64,000 bases of DNA from Liolophura sinensis (lineage: Eukaryota; Mollusca; Polyplacophora; Chitonida; Chitonidae): NCBI RefSeq assembly GCF_032854445.1, contig NC_088295.1, positions 36,548,510-36,612,509 on the forward strand, written 5' to 3'. A model generated the notes under the pieces. The model was not told the DNA's origin. It was given only the letters and a program-made list of their open reading frames with translations, and did not search any database. A program made the translations under genes and the position numbers. Of this stretch, positions 56,016 to 64,000 are shown one piece after another; positions within the stretch are counted from its first letter, which is position 1, and every line of letters begins with the position of its first letter.

Positions 56016-56949
56016 GAAAAAAGCAAGTCATCAAAACGTCTTTTGCACAATGATTAGAACTACTGAGCTATAAGTTCGGTGCAAATTATGTTCTGAGGCA
56101 TAATCTCTAAACAAAGCCTATATAGGTGGTCGAAACTTCATCAAACTGACCAAAATGAACATTGAGACAGTTTTAGTTAGTAATATCGCCTATAGCGATA
56201 AACATAGATGATAAACATACCCACACACTCTCAAATATAGGGCCTATATTTCAGAATTGTAGAAATAAAAATGCAGGAAAATATTTCCGGTATTTTTTAA
56301 CCGATTTGCTGTACGCCTCACAGTCTTTGTACTTGATATAAATGAACAAGTTAATTGTAACGGATTTTTATAACGATCCTGTGCTCTCCCTTTATCACCT
56401 GTTAGTCTCCACTGACTGTGCGATAAAAAATCTGATTTTAAAGGAGTAAGACCGATATTTATCTCGGTTGTTTGGAGCCACCACTACAGAAATATGTCAT
56501 TTTGTACAGTTATTCAAAAATAGCACCAAATATATTTCCAGCCTGAAATGTTCCAGTATTAGCACCTTGAGAAAACATAAAGCGAATTTGAGTGAATCCA
56601 TTTATTTACATTTATCGGCATGACTGTCTGCGAGAGGAAGTTTCAAGGGAAATAACTCTTCCCGACTTGATACAGGGTGAACGTCGGCATCATTTAGAAT
56701 AAAGATTGATATGGCACCGTGCAATGTTTGTTCACATCGTATCAGCTAAAGTAGAGATTGATAGGCCTGTATCACCACACAGTGTGTGTTAACCCCCTCT
56801 CAGTAATAAACAAGGATTGACAAAGCACCGTGCAATGTTTATTCACATCTTATCAGCTAAAAACAGAGATTGATAGGTGTACACCACCACACCGCGTGTG
56901 TTAACATCCTTTCAATAATAATATCCCCAATAATTATTCACCTCACCTC
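56016..56949. other. Unassigned stretch with a short direct duplication
   Basis: No gene is supported. Around 56710-56930 a roughly 110-bp piece (GCACCGTGCAATGTTT, CATCTTATCAGCTAAA, GTGTGTTAACCCCC-like) occurs twice in tandem with divergence. Confidence 0.55.
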
Positions 56950-57185
56950 ATCAGCAATCAGTAGAGCGTCTGCCTCCCAATCTGTAGGTCCCGAATCGAG
57001 TTATACCTAAGATTACCGTGGTAACTTTGGTAGTACCTCGCGCAACATAAGAAGAATGGACCGAGCACTGCTTGTCTGGTGTTTAAATACAATGATACCG
57101 TCGTGATATGACCAAAATAATGCTGAAAGCCATGTTGACCCCAACCAACAAATCAACCAAACAAAACAAAACAAACAAACAAAGC
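56950..57185 (+). mobile_element. tRNA-derived SINE, third family
   Basis: The head has an A-box-like AGTAGAGCGTCTGCCTCC and a B-box-like AGGTCCCGAATCGAG. The body contains CGTCGTGATATGACCAAAAT and AATGCTGAAAGCC, and it ends in an A-rich AAACAAACAAAC tail. It differs from the main family at 48619. Target duplications were not identified. Confidence 0.65.
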
Positions 57186-57656
57186 AATGAACAGTGATTC
57201 ACCTCTACTAAGTCATTTTATAATAGTTTTCAACGTTGTCTCATATTCTTACGCCGAACGTCAAGCAAGCAAGTACAAAGTTCTTAACGTTAAATTCTCA
57301 TATCCTTACGCTGAGTGGCAAGCAAGAAAGTACCAAGTTTTTAACATTGAGGTCTCATATCCTTACGCTGAGTGTCCACGCCCAATAACTGAGAACCAAA
57401 TAACAGTGTGGTTTTATTTTGAACAAATTAAAGCTTTTAATGAAATTTTAATTGGCGTACAAATAGATTGCATACTTCTGTATTCTGCAGGGTGCTGTAC
57501 AAAGTCATAAACGTCTCACAAAGGAATGACGCACATAAATCTTTTTCTTTAGTTTTCTTCATTCAATGCTGACATTCCTGAAAAGCACTAAACCTTAATT
57601 CTTGATTTCTATATACGTCTATATGGCATCCGAAATTTCAGGTCAGGAATAATCTT
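57186..57656. repeat. Short internal repeat of about 57 bp
   Basis: TCTCATATTCTTACGCCGAA and variants recur at about 57239, 57297 and 57353, producing the repeated peptide SYPYAE-Q in one frame. Three imperfect copies. No recognised protein. Confidence 0.6.
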
Positions 57657-58060
57657 CTGTAAATCCGCGCACACAAGTTGTCTCCGACACCAGTACTGAA
57701 ATAAGCTGAAGGTGATCGCTGTAAATCCGTGCACACATTTTGTCTTTGACACCAGTACTGCAATAAGCTGAAGGTGATCGCTGTAAATCCGTGCACACAT
57801 TTTGTCTGTGACACCAGTACTGCCATAGGCTGAAGGTGATCGCTGTAAATCCACGCACACAAGTTGTCTCCGACACCAGTACTGCAATAAGCTGAAGGTG
57901 ATCGCTGTAAACATGGGCATACATTTTGTCTGTGACACCAGCATTGCAAAGGGCTGAAGGTAATCACTGTAAACATGGGCATAAATTTTGTTTTCGACAC
58001 CAGTACTGCCAAAGACTGAAGGTGATCGCTATAAACACTGGCCTGCACTTTATTGTTTTC
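57657..58060. repeat. 62-bp minisatellite, about 6.5 copies
   Basis: Unit starts occur at 57657, 57719, 57781, 57843, 57905, 57967 and 58029, exactly 62 bp apart. The core contains GACACCAGTACTGCAATA and GCTGAAGGTGATCGCTGTAA. Because 62 is not a multiple of three and the minus strand lacks stops in the unit, all three minus frames stay open (93-144 codons). They are almost certainly artefacts. Confidence 0.95.
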
Positions 58061-58251
58061 ACCTGATACCATCAGGAATCAGGAATTTCTGCCAACATTT
58101 GCGCATCTTTCTTCATAAGATCAACTCAATGCAAAAAGAGTTGGAAAGACTGCAATATTTATAATTTGGCCTTCATAAACCCGGTTGTTAGTCTACGGAA
58201 TAACATGCTTACATCGGACGGTTTGTTCCAATCGGGTTCTGGGAGCTTTCC

Positions 58252-58352
58252 GTGGCAGGAAACTGGGCAGGATCCGGGGGAACCCCTCACCATCCGCATG
58301 TTGCTGACAGACCTTCTCACGTACGACCGGAGAGGAATGAGCTGGGCTTCAC
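58252..58352 (-). mobile_element. SINE middle fragment
   Basis: The plus strand reads GCAGGAAACTGGGCAGGATC, then CACCATCCGCATGTTGCTGA and CTCACGTACGACCGGAGAGG, the reverse complement of the central body of the main SINE. Both ends are missing. Confidence 0.75.
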
Positions 58353-58731
58353 AAGATGACTCTTTCCTGGTCAATTAATGACTAAAATATTGGGGTTTCT
58401 ATAAGATTATTTACTGATCACATGTGTGCGTTAGGTAAAACTTACTGTTAGTTTGAAATACTACAGTGTAACTGGGTTTTGAAACCAAAAGATAAAATTT
58501 ATAAAGATATATATTAATGGGGAAATAATACTCCGATGTGACCCATGACCAACAATGGCATAGCGCCCCTGATTGTTGTCTATAGGGGAAGGTAACTCAG
58601 TCATATAGCCCACTCATTTATAAATTGCAAAGAAAAAAACACTGTAAAGATCTACTTAACGCATATGATCAGAAATGTTTTTCAAGGTTAACTGAATTTT
58701 ATTTACTCTGTTCGTTGCTTCTCGGGTTTGG
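58353..58731. other. Spacer 3' of the GPCR gene
   Basis: Probably 3' UTR and flank of the GPCR gene. I did not find a convincing poly(A) signal on the minus strand. Confidence 0.45.
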
Positions 58732-60737
58732 TTAAAGGACAGTTGGCGTTTGCACCGATCTACCACTAAGGGACCTATTCGCAACGTTGTGCTGGCTAGA
58801 GTGAGTGTAAGTGTCCTCGGTCCGCGGCTCTGACCGCTTACTATTACTTATACTTCCAGGTTTACTAGAATAGCCGGTGTTTTGACGCATGTTTAAGTGC
58901 AGTCCGGCTGGACCGGAAGGCCGGCGAGCGGGCTCTTCACAGCGAATCATTGCCCAGAATCCTTTGCGAAAGTTCTCGTTCAAACCTCCATAAATTACAG
59001 GGTTGAGTGCGCTGTTAGCATACATCAGGACAATGGCGGCAAAGTAAACTGTGTCGTACCAGTAAGGCAGCTGCAAAGAAAAACGGATAGATTTTATATG
59101 TATATCGCGGCAATCTGAGTGACTTTGATGTTAAGATGGAGTCCCTGTTCCACAATCAGCTATTTTGATTGCAACTATCATAGCATCATGTCTTTACCAT
59201 GTGCTGACATGGTAGTTACAACCATCGGAGCCTACGATCGCTTTATGGAGCCCTGTACCATTCGATGCAGTGGCTAAGAGATTACAGTGTTTGTTATGTG
59301 AAATCACTAGATGTCGAAGAGGTACGTCAACAGAGTAAGCTCAGAATGGACAAAATTTACAATGGTAGAGCGACAGCTGAATCTTGTCAGCGGACACTGG
59401 CTAATTTTATGTAATACATGAATCCAGTTCGACAGTGGAAAGAAACGGTAGCTGAAAAATGTTAAGAGACATGTTGAGAACAGTGCAGTATTTTAATTTA
59501 TCGCCCACTCAATGTAAATTATGTAATCAGATGTTATCTGAACTTACAACTAAATGCCTATTCATTCAACTTAAAAGTTGAACGCGCAGTATTGGGGTCA
59601 CTAGAGTGTCCAGTTATAACCACTGTGTATAAAATGCAATCAATGTAAAATAAAATAGCAATCCATCATTTTAAGTCTAGCTGAATACTTATTCTTTGAA
59701 TATAAAGATTTATAAAGATCTTTCTTCAGTACAATCTTACCTCTTGTCCTAAACTGGACTTTGGTCTGTATAACTCAAACAATTTGGACACTTGGAAGGG
59801 GACAGTGCACACCATGAAAACAATGAGTACTGAAAACAGCATTTTGACTACCTGGAATGACAATTGACGTTATCGAAGTAAATCCACTGACTGGTCAGAT
59901 TAGGTCAGAGATATAAATTAAAGATTTTTCAAACGCCGCCTAAATTTTGGTTAAATAGTTAAATTTAGGTTAAAAAACTTGGCGAGAGGCAGCAAATCCC
60001 TAATTAAGAAGTACATATCAGTGCAACCAGAAAACACAAGTTCATATGCAGGTAAATGGGCGGTTTGTTTGGAGAGATAAAAATGTTTAAAAACTTGGTT
60101 TTAGCTTAGAGGACCCTTGCAGGACAGGCCTAATGAAGAAGTCGACTTTGCGTAAATTCGTAACCACCTTCAAGTAGGCGCCCTTGAGTACATAATTCGA
60201 AAAGATAAGAGAACAATGAATACAATTAGAGAGCTCTTGGTCAACATCTGCAGGTGTGGAGCTTTAAGTAAATACAACAAAGTTTCCTTTTAGAGTTGTA
60301 ACTCACCTTTCTTTTGGATCGATTTTGGATAGCTGTGTAGGAGAGGACCCCGGAATTGGGCACTATCCTATTGAAACGGAGTTTGCAGACGATTACCGTG
60401 TATATTACCGTCATTGTCACCATCGGGATCCAGTTTAACACTAAACACACAAAAGTCCAGAAGGCTCTTTTTGCTGTGATACCACAACTTTCGTCCCCAT
60501 CCCGCAAAGGCCAGACGTCAGAACAAAACTTCTCTAGATGGTCTTTCCATTGGCGTTCTTCGTAGGTATAGACAAACAGCAGAGGAGAGCCAATGGCTGT
60601 CGAGCTCAACCAAATCACTATGGCGACGAAGCGAATCCTGCGTTGAGTCACACGAGATTTTAACGGGAACATGATGGCAAAAAAGCGGTCCCCTGCAATT
60701 GCCATAAGAGTAAATACACTGGCGCACATAGCTGTAA
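58732..60737 (-). CDS. Class A (rhodopsin-like) neuropeptide-type GPCR, 3' part
   Basis: Three 3'-terminal exons, minus strand: 60737-60307, 59851-59741 and 59070-58732, about 292 residues, with the last two junctions in phase 0 (CAG acceptors and GTGAGT/GTAAGA donors). Exon 1 begins inside TM3 with AGDRFFAI (a DRF version of the DRY motif), then TM4 (FVAIVIWLSSTAIGSPLLF), an extracellular loop with FCSDVWP holding the expected disulfide Cys, and TM5. Exon 2 is TM6 with CTVPF (the CWxP position). Exon 3 has TM7 with NPVIY, then a tail with Cys near the membrane and a C-terminal TVL that fits a class I PDZ ligand. TM1, TM2 and the start are missing; their exons should lie above 60737, probably beyond the window. 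It resembles mollusc peptide receptors of the RFamide/QRFP-like kind, but the ligand is unknown. Confidence 0.9.
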
Positions 60738-60764
60738 CTGTGGAAAAACAATAAAAAGAAGTGA

Positions 60765-60825
60765 CTGAGTGAGTGCTTAGGGTCTCGCGTCTTACTTAAC
60801 ATTTTTTCGGTCATGTGGCGACGAA
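60765..60825 (+). repeat. Fragment of the GTGAGTGAGT repeat near the TM3 exon
   Basis: GTGACTGAGTGAGTGCTTAG, then CGTCTTACTTAACATTTTTT and CGGTCATGTGGCGACGAAGA, match the left part of the element at 53591. It sits in the intron just upstream (in gene sense) of the GPCR exon. Confidence 0.65.
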
Positions 60826-62250
60826 GACATAAAATAAAGTTTTACCCGTGATGCAATTAATGCCGTGTTTTATTTCATTAAACTATAAATTGTGTATAGT
60901 GCATTGATGTATGAGGATGCTGGAAGAAATAACATCATTAAGTCCCTTGTACAGATTACATAGCTTAATTTACACATTTGCAGTGATTTAAAACGCTTGA
61001 CAATTCGAAAGCCCTGGGCCCAGTTTCACAAAACTTCTTACGCTCTTTTGCATAAGCAGAACTACTATACTCATGAAGTGTTTGGTTTCAGTGTTGTCGA
61101 GGGGCGCTCCATGCTGGAGTTAGGCAAAAAACTACCGACCTGAACAATTTACTAAACTTCAAAAAAAATATGATCACTTAGCCTGTTAGTACACTTCTGT
61201 GATGTATAACTTTTTGGGGTTGTACTTTTCCACGTAGCTTATCAAACCTCATCAAAGCTTACAAATAGCTTGCTGTATCAACTTGAACACCGTGAAAGCC
61301 TAAATGCTTTTCATCCCAATCAGCAGTATATAGGTCGATGTTACTTAAAGTAAACGTTGTCACTAATTAAAAGCAAAATTAGCACCGATATTAGGCATTC
61401 ACAAAACCAAAGACCAAGAATGGACGATTTAACCTTATTTCTCTCAACGTCCAGAGGAGGCGTCGTCCTCATATGACTGAGAAATTGTTATGTGCGACGT
61501 TAAACTCACAAATATATATACCAAGAAGCACAGCACTGCCACTGATGCATTGTAACTTATGAAGAAAACGGCTTTGGGTTGCTCATCTCTCAATGCCACA
61601 TAATATTGATACAAGGCTTGTTAGACTCTGGACTACAGTGTTTCTAACCCTTACGCCCTGTGGGACGTTTATGATAACTATATCGTAAACATAAAGGGTA
61701 AAAAAGTAACCTGTGATCAAATCTCTGACGAAGAAAGACGGACTAGGCTTTATTGACTTCTGTCACAAGCGTAAATAACGCCATACTAAGCCTCAGACAA
61801 ATGGGTTTTCAATCCCAAGAATGCCACTTAATTTAAAAGTTGATGTCCGTGTGTCTGCTGGGAAAACTATAAAGTCCCTGATAAGTCCAGATGTATCAGT
61901 CCGCTGAATGTACACAGTGCAGACGTTATGACTTCAATGGAGTCAGTTATTAAAGTACGCGGGCGGTTGGAAATGGCCAATGTTCTCGCAGTGCTGGACA
62001 TTTTCCTTGGCGATTCGGTTATCTTTCGTCTTACACCGTTACAGCATGGGCATAATGATGATGAGTTCCACATAAAAATATAACTGTGCCGTTTTACGCT
62101 GAATGTACCGGTATTAAAATATACACAGACTGCGAGTTGTTGCCAAGACTTTCCGCGGAAGACATAAAATACTCCGGTGTGCAGCATTGTGTTGTAGGGA
62201 ATAAATTTAGTGCTCCGGCATACATTTCATCTTTGACTGCAGAACACACT
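60826..62250. other. Presumed GPCR intron, nothing else recognised
   Basis: If the GPCR continues, this is intronic. I searched the minus strand for a TM1-TM2 exon (GN, NLAxxD patterns) and saw none. A reverse fragment of the GTGAGTGAGT family (CGTCGTCCTCATATGACTGA, TTAAACTCAC) lies at 61456-61511. Confidence 0.5.
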
Positions 62251-62820
62251 GACCCCCCGCTCCCCCCCTAACCAGTCAATCATTCTGTTGTGGGCCGATT
62301 GAATCACATTGTACAATACCCCCTAACCAGTCAACCATTCTGCTGTGGGCCGACTGAGTCACACTGTACAGTACCCCCCTAACCAGTCAGCCTGCTGTGG
62401 GCAGACTGAAATACTGTACAATACCCCCTTACCAGTCAACCATTCTGTTGTGGACCAATTGACGCACACAGTGCAATATTTAATGACCAGCCAACCATTC
62501 TGCTGTGGGCTAACTAGCGAACACAGTACAAAACCCATTAACTATTCAACCCTTCTGTTGTGGACCGACTAGCCAACACAGTACAATGCCCACTAACACG
62601 TTATACGTTCTGTTGAGGGCTGACTATCGAACACAGTACAACACCCCTTAAACAGTCACCCATACTGTTTATGAGCTGAGTAACGCACACAGTACAATTC
62701 CCACTAACCAGTCAGCCATTCTATTGTGGTTCATTAACGAACACATAACAATAGCTACTGGCCAGTCAACCACTCTGTGGTAGACCAACTAATGCACAGA
62801 GTAAAATACCCCCTAACCAA
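62251..62820. repeat. Diverged minisatellite, about 57-bp unit, about 10 copies
   Basis: Repeated order of CCCCTAACCAGTCAACCATT, CTGTTGTGGGCCGACT and AACACAGTACAATACC. Unit length wanders and later copies are increasingly diverged, so the array is old. Confidence 0.85.
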
Positions 62821-63328
62821 TTTATTTCCTGTAAAGCTAAGAAACATCTTAGAATATTTGTCAAGGGGACAAATTCTGAAGGGCAGGAATCCAATAACTT
62901 TTTGAAATGTTGCCAAAATTTGACAGTGACAAAGAAGTCGATCGGTGATGGATCCTAGAAGAGCTTAGTACTGATTACACTACGTTAGGTTTTCATTTCT
63001 TAGAAATTTCTTGCCTGTTATCCTTTGAAAGGTCGAATTTCAATATCAAAGAGAGCCTCACGTAAAAGCTTGGCATTTCTTATGTAATTAACGTTTAAAG
63101 AGATCAATAGCTCAGTTACCGACATGCCAACACATGCTGATAAGCTGATAACGGCTTGTTTCTAAAACTATACTGAACGACAAAGAGTTCGATCTTCTTG
63201 TGAAACTCTATAGCTGATTTGCTTGAATGTAAATAAATAAGAACAACTCTTCTGTATACATTATTTTCAAATCCAGGAGCCGCGAAATCTGACAGATCGT
63301 GGCGAGAAGGTCCTTGGTTTGCTCATTT
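62821..63328. other. Unassigned stretch between two arrays
   Basis: No gene or repeat is recognised. Confidence 0.5.
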
Positions 63329-63654
63329 TTAATACTTACTATGAGTCTGATCAGGCTTAATACTTAGTGTGAGTAGGAGAGTGCGTAAAACTCAGTGTGA
63401 GTCGGATTATACTTAATACTCAGTGTGAGTCGGATTATACTTAATACCCAGTGTGAATCGGATTATACTTAATACTCAGTGTGAGTCGGATCATGCTTAA
63501 TACTTACTGTGAGTCGGATATTGCTTAATATTTAGCGTGACTCGAATTATGCTTAATACTTAATGTAAGTCAGATCATGCCTAATACTTAATGTAAGTTG
63601 GATTATATTTAATACTTAATGCAAGTTGGATTATATTTAATACTTAGTGTGATG
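63329..63654. repeat. 30-bp minisatellite, about 11 copies
   Basis: The unit is approximately CTTAATACTCAGTGTGAGTC plus GGATTATA. Copies in the middle (63395-63500) are nearly identical and those at the edges are diverged, the usual pattern of unequal exchange. Confidence 0.9.
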
Positions 63655-64000
63655 TAAAACTGGCAGGCATAGCTTTTCCTTATTTTAGACACTGAGCCAA
63701 GTTTAGCAGCAAAGACAACTGTAGCCACCAAATCTTTCACAGCTTTGTTTTGCTGCGTAGTAATATTACTATGGAAAATATGACGTGTTTATCCTAATAC
63801 TGCGTCCAATGTTGAAACCAAGGAACCTCGAGAAGAGGTATGGTCATGTCTCATACCTTCCCACCCATCCCTAATCCTGTGACTTTCTCCAGAAAAGGTG
63901 ACAGAAAAAAAAAACAGGAGAACAGTGGATATACGGGGTGGAGCAAAAGTCTGGACCCATAGGCAATTGTGGTTTATGCTAACAATCCAAGAACATTACA
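63655..64000. other. Unassigned end of window
   Basis: No gene is seen. From TA at 63932 the sequence CGGGGTGGAGCAAAAGTCTG resembles the terminal inverted repeat of mariner-type transposons inserted at TA, but the window ends before it can be tested. Confidence 0.4.

Noticed and set aside
57657-58060. CRISPR-like regular array
   Set aside because: The whole 62-bp unit is repeated with no unique spacers, and the context is an animal genome.
57609-58072. Overlapping minus-strand frames of 93-144 codons
   Set aside because: Products of a stop-free 62-bp tandem unit read in three frames, not proteins.

Overview
The window is a piece of an animal nuclear genome with low gene density. Coding sequence is split by GT-AG introns, TATA boxes and AATAAA signals are visible, and most of the DNA is transposon-derived. 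The repeat landscape suggests a lophotrochozoan, most likely a mollusc: a tRNA-headed SINE whose 3' part carries a TAYGACGGCGGCC-type block, GTGAGTGAGTGAGTGATT-tailed elements, a Penelope-like remnant and Ty3/Gypsy elements. The taxon is an inference from remembered repeat types, not a search result.

Layout. 1-11.1 kb holds scattered SINE copies, a fold-back element and otherwise unremarkable DNA. 11.1-24 kb contains an (AT)n tract and a block of several kb present in three diverged copies. 24-27.8 kb has nothing convincing. 27852-35290 is a nearly intact Ty3/Gypsy LTR retrotransposon: two 1.16 kb LTRs with one visible difference, a tRNA-Leu-type primer site, gag, pol and a polypurine tract. 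Gag and pol share one frame and are separated by a single UGA. A 200-base assembly gap lies at 35674-35873.

35.3-48.3 kb is a tandem cluster of three related two-exon genes of unknown function. Copy A (about 36.5 kb) is broken by two deletions. Copy B (about 41-44.9 kb) is broken by a frameshift, loss of most of exon 2 and a 3.36 kb insertion. Copy C (47127-48160) is intact, encoding 186 residues with its own TATA box and poly(A) signals. The insertion in copy B has an unusual structure: two identical 453-bp repeats, each with its own inverted ends, bracket about 2.45 kb of non-coding DNA, and only the outer ends share a target duplication.

48.6-58.4 kb is a transposon graveyard: a full-length SINE with target duplications, a decayed Gypsy pol split by a MITE-like insert, a decayed Penelope-like reverse transcriptase, more SINEs and a 62-bp minisatellite. 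58732-60737 (minus strand) holds the last three exons of a class A, neuropeptide-type GPCR. Its 5' exons should lie beyond 60.7 kb, probably outside the window. Two more minisatellites (about 57 bp and 30 bp) occupy 62.25-63.65 kb.

The only coding units I regard as real host genes are gene C and the GPCR. The Gypsy element looks recently mobile. The genes do not form a recognisable pathway; the main story is local duplication followed by transposon-driven decay.
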